Program-made: the position numbers and the translations under genes
Shown here: positions 1 to 7,062 of the stretch, in pieces
How positions within the stretch are numbered: the first letter of the stretch is position 1
How the letters are laid out: the number at the start of each line of letters is the position of its first letter
From: COE1 sp949066965
Lineage (GTDB): Bacteria; Bacillota; Clostridia; Lachnospirales; Lachnospiraceae
Reading direction: 5' to 3'
DNA length: 64,000 nt
Assembly: GCA_949066965.1 (NCBI GenBank)
Contig: CARTDA010000001.1
Span: forward strand, 1 to 64,000
Notes under the pieces: generated by a model
Databases searched by the model: none
Told to the model about the DNA's origin: nothing
The model's input: the letters and a program-made list of their open reading frames with translations, nothing else

Positions 1-2
1 TA

Positions 3-872
3 GAGATTACCGCAGAAGTCCGGGCGGCCATTGACCGGGCCGCCGGGGATATGGAGCTTGCCGGGGACGAATACATAGAACCGGCTGACGGGCTTATCCA
101 CTGTAAGAAATGCCATGGCAGCCGCCAGACCGTTGTGCCCAGGTTCGGAGGCTCCGGCTATTTCATGCCCCGCTGCCTCTGCCCCTGCCAGCAGAAGGCG
201 CAGGAGGAACGGAAAGCCATGGAGGAACAGAGGGAACGCATGGAGCGTATCAAACGCCGGAAGGCACAGGGGCTTCAGGACAGATACCTTTATGATTACA
301 CTTTCGCCAATGATAACGGCCAGAATCCCGTCATGGAGAAGGCACACGCCTATGTGGAGCATTGGAAGGAGGCATACCGGGACAATACCGGCCTTCTGCT
401 CTTTGGTGACGTGGGAACCGGGAAATCCTTTTTTGCCGGCTGTATCGCCAATGCCCTGCTTGACCGTGACGTGCCGGTTCTGATGACAAATTTCCCGTCT
501 ATCCTGAACCGGCTGACCGGCGTGTTTGCCGAGGACAGGGCGGCCTTTATCGCCAGCCTGGACGATTACAGCCTGCTTGTCATTGACGATTTAGGCGTGG
601 AAAGGAATACCGAGTATGCCATGGAGCAGATGTTTACCGTCATTGACAGCCGGTATCGGAGTAAGAAGCCGCTGATTGTCACGACAAACCTGAAACTGGA
701 AGAAATCAAGAACCCGCCAGACCTTGCCCACGCAAGGATTTATGACCGCATACTGGAACGGTGTGCGCCGGTTCTCTTTTCCGGTAAGAACTTCCGGGAG
801 GAAGGAGCCAGGGCGACTAAAGCGGCGGCGAAGGAGATTGTGAGTAAGGGATTGCATAAACTGATTGCATGA
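3..872 (+). CDS. DnaC/IstB-like AAA+ ATPase of an integrative element (5' partial)
   Basis: The reading frame is open to the left edge of the window, so the true start probably lies upstream; an internal ATG at 51 has no convincing ribosome site. Counting from that ATG, the protein has a cysteine cluster (CKKC near residue 18 and CLCPC near 42) that may bind zinc, a basic helix, Walker A GDVGTGKS near 119-126 and Walker B LLVIDD near 175-180. This is the layout of DnaC-like helicase loaders carried by conjugative transposons of gut Clostridia, where it would load a replicative helicase on the element's DNA. A tnpW remnant follows 12 bases downstream, which supports a mobile-element origin. 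The family call is firm; the exact role in this element is inferred. Confidence 0.85.
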   Translation, partial: EITAEVRAAIDRAAGDMELAGDEYIEPADGLIHCKKCHGSRQTVVPRFGGSGYFMPRCLCPCQQKAQEERKAMEEQRERMERIKRRKAQGLQDRYLYDYTFANDNGQNPVMEKAHAYVEHWKEAYRDNTGLLLFGDVGTGKSFFAGCIANALLDRDVPVLMTNFPSILNRLTGVFAEDRAAFIASLDDYSLLVIDDLGVERNTEYAMEQMFTVIDSRYRSKKPLIVTTNLKLEEIKNPPDLAHARIYDRILERCAPVLFSGKNFREEGARATKAAAKEIVSKGLHKLIA

Positions 873-884
873 AAAGGAGAATTT

Positions 885-1063
885 ATGGGAAGCGAGAAAA
901 TCACAGAGGACACTACCACCACAACACCGGCTAAAGACGCTCCTGCACTGGTGAAGAAGATTGGCCGGACGACCTACATTGTGAGGGTTCATTTCAGCAA
1001 GACCAGCAAGGAAACCATGAGTGAATCAAGCGTATGCTGAAAAATGAGATACGGCAGATGTGA
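885..1063 (+). pseudogene. TnpW-family small protein, frameshifted near its C-terminus
   Basis: An ATG at 885 with AAGGAGA at 874-880 opens a small protein beginning MGSEKITEDTT and containing KKIGRTTYIVRVHFS, which resembles the transposon-encoded TnpW family. As read, it ends at TGA 1038-1040 with a tail SESSVC. The alternative frame just before that stop reads IKRMLKNEIRQM and ends at TGA 1061-1063, which is how TnpW proteins normally end. A single missing base near 1023-1026 (in the GAATC tract) explains both. It is either a recent inactivating deletion or a sequencing error. TnpW has no known biochemical role; it normally sits beside the DnaC-like ATPase, as here. Confidence 0.7.
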
Positions 1064-1143
1064 AAAGACTATTAGCAGGCATTGTCTGACTGGGAAAAAT
1101 TGTATGTGCTAAACTGAATGTGTGGAACGATACAAAACGGATT

Positions 1144-1176
1144 ATGCCACTTGCTTTATAATAAAGTGAGTGGCAT
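1144..1176. promoter_or_regulatory. 33-bp palindrome, candidate operator of the parA-relA pair
   Basis: The arms ATGCCACT (1144-1151) and AGTGGCAT (1169-1176) are perfect complements, and the inner arms CTTTAT and ATAAAG meet around a single A, so the whole 33 bp is one interrupted palindrome. It covers the expected -35 position of the promoter ending at 1199. This position suits a repressor site better than a terminator, because no T-run follows. Confidence 0.55.
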
Positions 1177-1199
1177 ATTGTGTCAAAATATGTTATAAT
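1171..1199 (+). promoter_or_regulatory. Extended -10 promoter for the parA-relA pair
   Basis: TATAAT at 1194-1199 is preceded by TG at 1191-1192 with one base between, giving an extended -10. The hexamer 17 bases upstream, TGGCAT at 1171-1176, is a weak -35 and lies inside the 33-bp palindrome. Transcription from here would reach the GTG start at 1277. Confidence 0.5.
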
Positions 1200-1276
1200 C
1201 TGAATCAGAGATAAGGAAAACTCTTAAAATTGTTATTGGCAAATCATTAAAAATATTGGACAAGGAAGGTAAAAAA

Positions 1277-2401
1277 GTGAAAATAGTATCATTGTTTAAT
1301 AATAAAGGTGGTGTTGGGAAATCAACACTAAGCTATCATTTAGGCTGTGCTTTAGGGACTTTAGATAAAAAAGTTCTTTTTGTTGACCTTGACCCCCAAT
1401 GTAATCTTACGATAAATGCTATGTTTGAAAATGAAATAGAGAGTATTTGGCAAGAAGAAGATCCATATATGGAGGATTTTTCTGAAGCTATGGAAAGGAA
1501 TCCTCAATGTGACGTGTTCCGTAAACCACGTTCCGTTCATTTTTTATTGAAACCAGTTGAGGACGGGTTTAGTGAATTTGAAACATTACCACCAGCGCAA
1601 AAAATATCGGAAAATGTTTATATTTTGCCAGGAAGATTATCTCTTCATAAATTTGAATCTAAAATATCAGAACGATGGAATGGATTGTATCAAGGGGAAT
1701 CATTAAGCATTAGGACAGTAACAGCATTTAGAAATATTTGTGAAAGGTATGCAGAAAAATATAATATAGACTATGTTATTGTAGATACTTCTCCGAGCTT
1801 GGGGATTATGAATAAAACAATTATATCGACAGTTGATGGTTTTTTTATTCCTACATTTCCTGATATGTTTAGTTTATATGGAATAAAAAATATAGGAAAC
1901 TCATTGGCTTTGTGGCAAAAAGAATTTAATACAATTTATAACCTAATATCTGACAATAAAATTGCAAAGTTTCCAAAGAAATTTGTTCAATATATTGGCT
2001 TTACAATTTATAATGCTAAAAAATATACATCAAAGAAAAATTCTAATCCTTACGATTTAGCAGCAGCACATTATAGATATGCTATATTGATTCCAGAAAC
2101 AATCAAAGAAAATATTAAAGTTCAGAATATTGCGAATATTCCTAATGAGATAGTAACACAACCAATAGGCGGTTTGAGTGTTATGTATACGCATAATACC
2201 TATCCATCAGTGGCTCAAAGTTTAAAATGTCCTATGTGGGCGGTTCCTGGTATATATTCTAAGATGAGGCAAGATAATAAAGAGTATCTCGAAGAAAATC
2301 AAATTACAGTTAATAATGGATTGTTTAACGATTATAAATCCACTTTGGATAATTATAAAACTTTCGCCAAAGATTTTATTTCACGAGCGGAGGTATTATA
2401 A
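1277..2401 (+). CDS. ParA/MinD-type ATPase (AAA_31) paired with a RelA/SpoT protein
   Basis: 374 aa from a GTG start chosen because AAGGAAGG (1262-1269) sits about 7 bases before it; a TTG at 1256 in frame lacks such a site. The protein opens with the deviant Walker A NNKGGVGKST (signature lysine at residue 10), followed by the A' motif VLFVDLDPQ near 33-41 and Walker B YVIVDTSPS near 168-176, so it should dimerise around ATP as ParA does. It is strongly AT-rich compared with the core genes, a sign of transfer. Its stop overlaps the next start by one base (TAATG), implying translational coupling. No parB or partition site is visible, so simple plasmid partition is not supported. A defence or toxin-antitoxin role with its partner is an inference. 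Confidence 0.85.
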   Translation: MKIVSLFNNKGGVGKSTLSYHLGCALGTLDKKVLFVDLDPQCNLTINAMFENEIESIWQEEDPYMEDFSEAMERNPQCDVFRKPRSVHFLLKPVEDGFSEFETLPPAQKISENVYILPGRLSLHKFESKISERWNGLYQGESLSIRTVTAFRNICERYAEKYNIDYVIVDTSPSLGIMNKTIISTVDGFFIPTFPDMFSLYGIKNIGNSLALWQKEFNTIYNLISDNKIAKFPKKFVQYIGFTIYNAKKYTSKKNSNPYDLAAAHYRYAILIPETIKENIKVQNIANIPNEIVTQPIGGLSVMYTHNTYPSVAQSLKCPMWAVPGIYSKMRQDNKEYLEENQITVNNGLFNDYKSTLDNYKTFAKDFISRAEVL

Positions 2402-3096
2402 TGGAAGTTGAAAAAAATAATTTTGATGATGTAATAGAATTTTATAAAGCAGAAGAAACCCAAAGCCTTTTAGACCAGTTTCTTAATCAAGTTGAGCATT
2501 TTTTTAGAACCAATCCTACTTTAAAAAAGGCGAAAACTATCCATTCAATCAAGTCCCGTCAAAAAGATCCAGAACATTTAAGGGATAAGTTGATGAGAAA
2601 ATATTCTAAAGGGTATGTGATAACAAAGGAAACTCTTTTGAAAGAAATTACTGATTTGAATGGTGTAAGAATATTACATTTATATCAACAACAATTTCCG
2701 ACCATTCATAAGGAAATTATGAAAAAAATTACTGATTTTGAAGATTGGAAACTGGTTGAATCTCCAAAGGCATATACTTGGGAAAAAGAGAGTCAACAAT
2801 TTTTTGAAGATTTGGGAATTAAGACAGAAGTAAAAGATACCTATTACACAAGCGTTCATTATGTAGTGAAGCCTAATAATGCAAAAAGTGATGTGACATG
2901 TGAAATACAAGTGAGAACATTATTTGAGGAAATATGGGGAGAAATTGATCATACTATTAATTATCCTCATGCAACAAATAGTATAGCTTGTAAAGAACAA
3001 ATTAGGGTATTGGCAAAGTTAGTTTCTACTGGAACAAGACTTGCTGATTCAATTTTTCGGACATATGATGAATATAAAAACAATAATACTGAATAA
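2401..3096 (+). CDS. Small RelA/SpoT-domain nucleotide pyrophosphokinase
   Basis: 231 aa. The synthetase fold is recognisable throughout: SIKSR near 49-53, the magnesium loop DLNGVR at 85-90, the base-stacking YTSVHY at 149-154, and EIQVRTLFEEIWGEIDH at 168-184. There is no HD hydrolase, TGS or ACT domain, so it is a small alarmone synthetase-type enzyme that would transfer pyrophosphate from ATP to a nucleotide or, in toxic relatives (toxSAS), to tRNA or adenosine nucleotides. It overlaps the upstream ParA gene by one base. Its AT-rich composition, position in mobile DNA and pairing point to a growth-arrest toxin rather than the housekeeping RelQ/RelP enzyme. That role is inferred; the fold assignment is firm. 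Confidence 0.85.
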   Translation: MEVEKNNFDDVIEFYKAEETQSLLDQFLNQVEHFFRTNPTLKKAKTIHSIKSRQKDPEHLRDKLMRKYSKGYVITKETLLKEITDLNGVRILHLYQQQFPTIHKEIMKKITDFEDWKLVESPKAYTWEKESQQFFEDLGIKTEVKDTYYTSVHYVVKPNNAKSDVTCEIQVRTLFEEIWGEIDHTINYPHATNSIACKEQIRVLAKLVSTGTRLADSIFRTYDEYKNNNTE

Positions 3097-3203
3097 TTGC
3101 GTATACATAAATACATTTACAATTTTGAAAAGTAACTTATAAGATTGTAAAATATGAATATACATGATAAAATTGAGGACGAAAGTAGGTGGGAAGTTTG
3201 ACG

Positions 3204-4001
3204 ATGACGGAACAGATAGACCAGAAACATCAGGAAGATTTACAGAGGCTAAGAGGTTTTCGCCTGCTTGATGATGATTTCCTCACAAAGTGTTTTGAGG
3301 GAGATACGGCAAGCATAGAACTGGTATTGCGGATTGTACTGGAAAAACCGGATTTAAAGGTGCTGGACGTCCGCACCCAGGTATTTGTGGAGAACCTGCT
3401 GAACCGTTCGGTGAGGCTGGATATCCTGGCTACGGACAGCACAGGTGCAAAACTGAATGTGGAAGTACAGCGCTCCGACAAAGGAGCCGGGAGAAAAAGA
3501 GCCAGGTACAACAGCAGCATGATGGACGCAAACCTTTTGAAGAAAGGCGAGGACTTCGACAAGCTGCCGGAAACGTGGGTAATCTTTATCACAGAGAATG
3601 ACGTAATGGGAAAAGGGCTGCCGCTCTATCCGATTGAGCGGTGCTTTTTAGGAACCGGGGAAAGATTTGAGGACGGTTCGCACATACTGTATGTAAATGG
3701 CGCTTACCGTGGAGATACGCCAATCGGGAAGTTAATGCATGACTTCTCCTGCACAGACGCAGCGGATATGTACTATGGGACACTGGCGGACAGGGTGAGA
3801 TTTTTCAAAGAGAGCAAGGAGGGAATCGAGATTATGTGCCGTGCTATGGAAGATATGAGGAATCAGACATTGAAAGAAGGAATGATAAATGTTGCAAAGA
3901 AAATGCTGGAAGATGGAACAATAACGCTTGAAAAGATTGCGGAATTTGTTGGCCTTTCAGTTGATGAAGTGAGAAAATTGAAAACAGACCAGAATATGTA
4001 A
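3204..4001 (+). CDS. Rpn/PD-(D/E)XK nuclease family putative transposase
   Basis: 265 aa from ATG 3204 with GGGAAG at 3191-3196; an in-frame GTG at 3189 behind GAGGA is a possible longer start. The protein carries the nuclease core of the recombination-promoting nuclease (Rpn, PDDEXK_2) family: LDILATDSTG followed by the VEVQRSD strand and the RARYNSSMMD helix. These proteins are scattered in many copies in Clostridia and are annotated as transposases or recombination nucleases. Its base composition is close to the core genome, unlike the AT-rich pair just upstream, so it arrived separately. A terminator follows at 4013. Confidence 0.85.
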   Translation: MTEQIDQKHQEDLQRLRGFRLLDDDFLTKCFEGDTASIELVLRIVLEKPDLKVLDVRTQVFVENLLNRSVRLDILATDSTGAKLNVEVQRSDKGAGRKRARYNSSMMDANLLKKGEDFDKLPETWVIFITENDVMGKGLPLYPIERCFLGTGERFEDGSHILYVNGAYRGDTPIGKLMHDFSCTDAADMYYGTLADRVRFFKESKEGIEIMCRAMEDMRNQTLKEGMINVAKKMLEDGTITLEKIAEFVGLSVDEVRKLKTDQNM

Positions 4002-4012
4002 ATGGCACTAAT

Positions 4013-4054
4013 GAGTCAGGAATCTAAAAAACAGGTTCCTGGCTCTATTTTTTT
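4013..4054 (+). terminator. Intrinsic terminator after the PD-(D/E)XK gene
   Basis: GAGTCAGGAA (4013-4022) pairs with TTCCTGGCTC (4036-4045) with one G-U pair, and TATTTTTTT follows directly. Confidence 0.85.
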
Positions 4055-4177
4055 GCTCTGAAATGTAAATTTCCTGTGAATATGATTAAAAAGTCCTTTG
4101 CAAAACGTCACTGGACGAACCGGAAACAATTTTCCATCAGGCGCTGGGCTTCCGGGCGGCGGCAAGGACCGGATTGC

Positions 4178-4456
4178 CTAAGGGCATTCCTGTTCCGCTG
4201 CATAGACTTCGCTTACCAGGGCTTCAACACGGCGGGATATCAGGGTTACTTTATTGATGCACTGTACTAAGGCATCAAGGCGTTTCCTCCGTTCCGAAAT
4301 CTGTTCGTCATAGCGCTGGAGCATAAGCTTGCGTTCAAGGTCACCATCTTTACAATTGGTCAGTAACTGGACAAGCTTGTTGGTGAAGTCACTTCCTGGC
4401 TGTGCACTGATAAACTCAACCAGGTCAGCTGGAAGCCGGACAGATTTATGTATCAT
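4178..4456 (-). CDS. Ribbon-helix-helix (CopG/MobC-like) small protein
   Basis: 92 aa if started at ATG 4456; a TTG at 4465 in frame is possible, and neither has a strong ribosome site. The N-terminus MIHKSVRLPADLVEFI has the strand-helix pattern of ribbon-helix-helix DNA-binding proteins, followed by a charged helical tail (near 35-80) typical of small relaxosome or element-encoded regulators. It faces left, against the transposase gene. It probably belongs to a decayed mobile element rather than to the chromosome. No catalytic motif is seen, and the partner genes (relaxase, coupling protein) are not in the window. Confidence 0.6.
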   Translation of the reverse strand: MIHKSVRLPADLVEFISAQPGSDFTNKLVQLLTNCKDGDLERKLMLQRYDEQISERRKRLDALVQCINKVTLISRRVEALVSEVYAAEQECP

Positions 4457-4504
4457 CTTTTCCAATCAAATCAATCTCTTCTCTTTTAATCATGGACGAT
4501 GGTT

Positions 4505-4633
4505 CTACAGGCTGGGACAGTTCATAAACGCAGGATGCATATTTTTATGCACATCTTTCAAAAGATGGGGAACAAAACAGGATACTCCCCAGGGGGGATA
4601 TATCACTGCCAAATCCAATATGAAGCATCTCAT
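4505..4633 (-). CDS. Possible 42-aa small protein upstream of the RHH gene
   Basis: On the minus strand AAGGAGA precedes ATG 4633 by about 8 bases, and the frame runs 42 codons to a TAG at 4505-4507, 48 bases before the RHH gene on the same strand. The peptide begins MRCFILDLAVIY and has no motif I recognise. The ribosome site is the only positive evidence; it may equally be a fragment of an element gene. Confidence 0.25.
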   Translation of the reverse strand: MRCFILDLAVIYPPWGVSCFVPHLLKDVHKNMHPAFMNCPSL

Positions 4634-4749
4634 AACCTGTCTCCTTCAAGAAGCTGCGCATTACTTCTTTTCTTTGGATTGCACACGTGTTACAATAAAG
4701 TATTAGGTTAGCCTAAAAAGACATTATCTGTCTCACAAATGTATTATAT

Positions 4750-4794
4750 CCAATAAAAATTGGAATATCAATACTCATACCCAATTTTTATTGG
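4750..4794. promoter_or_regulatory. Twin perfect inverted operator upstream of the XRE gene
   Basis: CCAATAAAAATTGG at 4750-4763 and CCAATTTTTATTGG at 4781-4794 are exact reverse complements separated by 17 bp, and each half is itself nearly palindromic. The right copy ends 17 bp before the XRE start. Such paired sites are normal for autoregulating XRE repressors. Confidence 0.65.
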
Positions 4795-4811
4795 AATACT
4801 GGAGAAATAAA

Positions 4812-5162
4812 ATGAATAAAGCAAATGGAGTAGAATTTGGAAAACGACTTGAACAATTAATGAAAGATGCCAAAGTAACAAATACTGAAATAACAAGACA
4901 ATTAAATTTAAACAAAAACGCAATTGGTAATTATAAAAATGGACAAATACCAAATGCAGCAATTATAATTGATATCTCCAACTTTTTAGGGATAAGCATT
5001 GATTACTTACTTACAGGAAAAGAACCTGAAGAACTAACACCAGAAGAAAGAAATCTTGTTAATTTATATAGATTAGCCGATGAAAGAGGAAAAAGAGCAA
5101 TAATCAGAACTGCCGAAGCTGAAAACTTGGAACAAAAATCATCAGATTCAAAGATTGGATAG
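4812..5162 (+). CDS. XRE-family HTH repressor
   Basis: 116 aa from ATG 4812, with GGAG at 4801-4804; an upstream in-frame TTG (4791) lies inside the operator and is unlikely. The N-terminal HTH_3 domain is clear (FGKRLEQLMKDAKVTNTEI, then NKNAIGNYKNGQIPNAAIII), ending in the usual ISIDYLLTGKE. The C-terminus is a short acidic and basic helix without a known effector domain. It is AT-rich and sits before a broken NERD-like gene, a common arrangement in Clostridial mobile DNA. It probably represses itself through the inverted repeats at 4750-4794. Confidence 0.85.
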   Translation: MNKANGVEFGKRLEQLMKDAKVTNTEITRQLNLNKNAIGNYKNGQIPNAAIIIDISNFLGISIDYLLTGKEPEELTPEERNLVNLYRLADERGKRAIIRTAEAENLEQKSSDSKIG

Positions 5163-5176
5163 GGAGATAAATACAA

Positions 5177-5497
5177 ATGAATGAACATTGATTATATATT
5201 TTAAGAAACATAATAACCAATTTAGCTTATATCGGAGTAATAATAACAATTATTATAACTGTATTAAAGAATAACAAAGGAGCATCAAACAATACCAATA
5301 AAACAAAGCATCAGGTATTAGAAAGGGATTATTATAACTCAACATATTTTTTGGCAACAAAAAATGAATACAATAATATGCTAAACAATAAAGGGTTATA
5401 TGGAGAATATAAAATTTTTAAAACGCTACAAGCGTTTGAAGAATATGGTACAAAATACGGAAGGCGTGGATATACCAAAGGCCATGAAATAGAGTAA
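5177..5497 (+). pseudogene. Truncated NERD-like membrane protein with an in-frame TGA
   Basis: GGGAGATAA precedes ATG 5177. The frame reads MNEH, then TGA at 5189-5191, and then continues without a stop to TAA 5495-5497. The continuation has one membrane helix (NLAYIGVIITIIITVL) and then KGLYGEYKIFKTLQAF, which resembles the start of nuclease-related (NERD) domains. Homologous domains would continue for over 100 residues, but this frame ends with YGRRGYTKGHEIE, apparently foreign sequence. It therefore seems broken twice: a nonsense codon near the start and loss of the catalytic part. I cannot exclude that a downstream start is used. Confidence 0.5.
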
Positions 5498-5504
5498 CTA
5501 CATA

Positions 5505-5547
5505 AACTAACAAGGGCAACTCGAAAGGGTTGTCCTTGTTAGTTTTT
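5505..5547 (+). terminator. Strong intrinsic terminator
   Basis: AACTAACAAGGGCAAC (5505-5520) pairs with GTTGTCCTTGTTAGTT (5529-5544), 16 pairs including one G-U, followed by TTT. It closes the XRE/NERD-remnant unit. The stretch from 5548 to 5746 holds no gene I can support. Confidence 0.85.
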
Positions 5548-5746
5548 AAGAACAACGCATTAGAAGGAAGGATATGGCAGTGACATACAGATGCAGAAGC
5601 GGCGAATTTGGCACAAATCTCCCACAAACTGTGACGCACATCTGATGGAAAGCATTTTTCAAACACGCTCTGGCAAATTACGATGTGATAATAAGAACAA
5701 TCAAACGTACTGATTAAAATAAGGATATTTTGTATCAGTTTCCGGA

Positions 5747-6250
5747 TTATGTGGGATTTTCAAATATCTGTAAGCTTGGCGGCTGGTAGGTAAATAGTAT
5801 GAAACACAGAAATACGACAGCCGTCAGGCCATATATAACCACAGAATATTTGTTATGCAAACGGAGCGGAGTACATTTATAAACCACAGAAAAGGCAATT
5901 ATGGTACTTAGGATAAAGGTACTGATATCCAAAAGAAAGACATCCCTGCCTAAAAAGAAAGTGTAGGTATAAAAAAAGATGGGGATGAGCATTGTTCCAG
6001 TCAGCGTGCCGAGGCAGAGTGTGGATACAATAAGGGGATAGGCGGCCCTGCACGGAAAAAATATGATACAGGTGTAGATTAACATTGGAAAGAAAATCAG
6101 CTTCATATGTTCCCAGATTGATTCACTGACTGGCGTAAAAAGACCAACGATATGATTATTTCCGCTCCAGCCATATAAAAAGTGAGCGAGTGAGCCTGTT
6201 ATCAGGACAAAGAATATACCGGCTATGGTAAAGCATTTTAATCGTTTCAT
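5747..6250 (-). CDS. DUF6512-like membrane protein
   Basis: 167 aa from ATG 6250, chosen because GAGGT lies 8 bases upstream on the minus strand; the frame extends further but without a ribosome site. About five hydrophobic helices span the protein. The first loop holds SLAHFLYGW and the conserved-looking PVSESIWEHMKLIFFPML, which I associate with the DUF6512 family of Clostridial membrane proteins. No function is known for the family. It is transcribed alone, away from the amino-acid operon, with a repeat element in the gap upstream. Confidence 0.65.
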   Translation of the reverse strand: MKRLKCFTIAGIFFVLITGSLAHFLYGWSGNNHIVGLFTPVSESIWEHMKLIFFPMLIYTCIIFFPCRAAYPLIVSTLCLGTLTGTMLIPIFFYTYTFFLGRDVFLLDISTFILSTIIAFSVVYKCTPLRLHNKYSVVIYGLTAVVFLCFILFTYQPPSLQIFENPT

Positions 6251-6343
6251 AATTATATACCTCATAAAAAGTATATGTATGCAGAGAGATATTATACTGG
6301 CGGTCGAAAAAAACTGATCGCTCAGCATAAAGTTATGCACACA

Positions 6344-6427
6344 GCCCCATACAGAGGAAGTATGCCGCTAAGGCGGCGCATGGGGCGTGCGGCGAGTAGG
6401 AGAGAAGGTCATTTCCATACTTGATTG
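6344..6427 (+). repeat. Double-hairpin interspersed repeat, copy 1
   Basis: GCCCCATAC (6344-6352) pairs with GCATGGGGC (6378-6386) around an inner hairpin GCCGC-TAAG-GCGGC (6364-6377). A GCGGCGAGTAG segment and a weaker second hairpin follow, ending near CTTGATTG. The same order is found at 16965-17044 and, reversed, at 47889-47998. It lies between two divergent genes. Confidence 0.75.
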
Positions 6428-6474
6428 GGGATAATAAAGGTGATTGCTGTTTTAGAAAAAGTGCAACAAATGGG

Positions 6475-6503
6475 TTGAACTTTTTTGTGCGTTATGATAA
6501 TAT
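6475..6503 (+). promoter_or_regulatory. Sigma-A promoter of the ACT-hom-lysC operon
   Basis: TTGAAC at 6475-6480, a 17-bp spacer and TAATAT at 6498-6503 form a good vegetative promoter. The 8-bp inverted repeat TTGTGCGT (6485-6492) and ACGCACAA (6515-6522) brackets the -10, so it may be an operator. The leader to 6608 is about 100 bases and shows no T-box or lysine riboswitch that I can recognise. Confidence 0.7.
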
Positions 6504-6607
6504 GTATTGCAGTGACGCACAAATGTCTTTGCTGGAAAAACAGGTCGGTATTTGGAAGAAAGTTTCATATAAGGTTAAATTGAAAGCTTAAAGGAAATGA
6601 TGGGAAA

Positions 6608-7048
6608 ATGGAAGAAACAACAGCTTACTTTGTTGTAAAAAAAAGGGCTCTGCCGGATGTGCTGTTAAAGGTGGTCGAGGTAAACAGGCTTCTGGAGACA
6701 CAGAAAGCGGCTTCGGTGCAGGAGGCAGTCGAACGTGTCGGAATCAGCAGGAGCTCTTATTATAAGTACAAAGAGGATATCTTTCCGTTTCATGATTCTG
6801 CACAGGGGACGACGATAACGCTGTCCTGCAGGATGGATGACAAACCGGGGCTTTTGTCGGATGTGCTGAAGGTGGTGGCGGATTTTGGCGCCAATATCCT
6901 GACAATCCATCAGACGATACCGATTAACGGAATTGCGACGCTGTCCCTGAGCATACAGATACTTGATACGACAAGCGATGTGTCTGCGATGGTTTCAGAG
7001 ATAGAAAAGAGAAGCGGAGTGCATAATGTAAAAGTGCTGGGAAAATAG
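6608..7048 (+). CDS. ACT domain protein, PheB/UPF0735 family
   Basis: 146 aa. A short helical HTH-like N-terminus (VQEAVERVGISRSSYYKYKE, near 37-56) is followed by an ACT domain (TITLSCRMDDKPGLLSDVL near 70-88). This is the layout of the UPF0735/PheB family, often encoded directly before homoserine dehydrogenase in Firmicutes. The ACT domain probably senses an amino acid; whether it acts on the enzyme or on DNA is not known. The gap to hom is 14 bases with an AGGAGG-type ribosome site, so the two are co-transcribed. The hom product here is short and may lack a full ACT domain, so this protein could supply the feedback input. That link is an inference. Confidence 0.85.
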   Translation: MEETTAYFVVKKRALPDVLLKVVEVNRLLETQKAASVQEAVERVGISRSSYYKYKEDIFPFHDSAQGTTITLSCRMDDKPGLLSDVLKVVADFGANILTIHQTIPINGIATLSLSIQILDTTSDVSAMVSEIEKRSGVHNVKVLGK

Positions 7049-7062
7049 GAGGTCAAAGGAAA

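Noticed and set aside
591..992. Long antisense frame over the DnaC-like gene
   Set aside because: No ribosome site, no motif, and it mirrors the codon pattern of the real gene on the other strand. Many similar antisense frames (for example 7519-8019, 27930-28868, 46789-47715) were rejected for the same reason.
4076..4270. Plus-strand 64-codon frame
   Set aside because: It runs antisense into the ribbon-helix-helix gene and has no ribosome site.
5574..5645. 23-codon frame beginning MAVTYRCRSGEF behind a good AAGGAAGG
   Set aside because: Too short and without a recognisable homologue; it may be the 5' end of a lost element gene, but coding cannot be supported.
1..5747. Complete integrative conjugative element or prophage
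   Set aside because: No integrase, relaxase, coupling protein or att repeats are present; only an edge and scattered cargo can be seen.
6504..6607. Possible lysine riboswitch or T-box before the aspartate-family operon
   Set aside because: The leader is only about 100 bases, without the conserved T-box AGGGTGGNACCGCG motif or riboswitch core.
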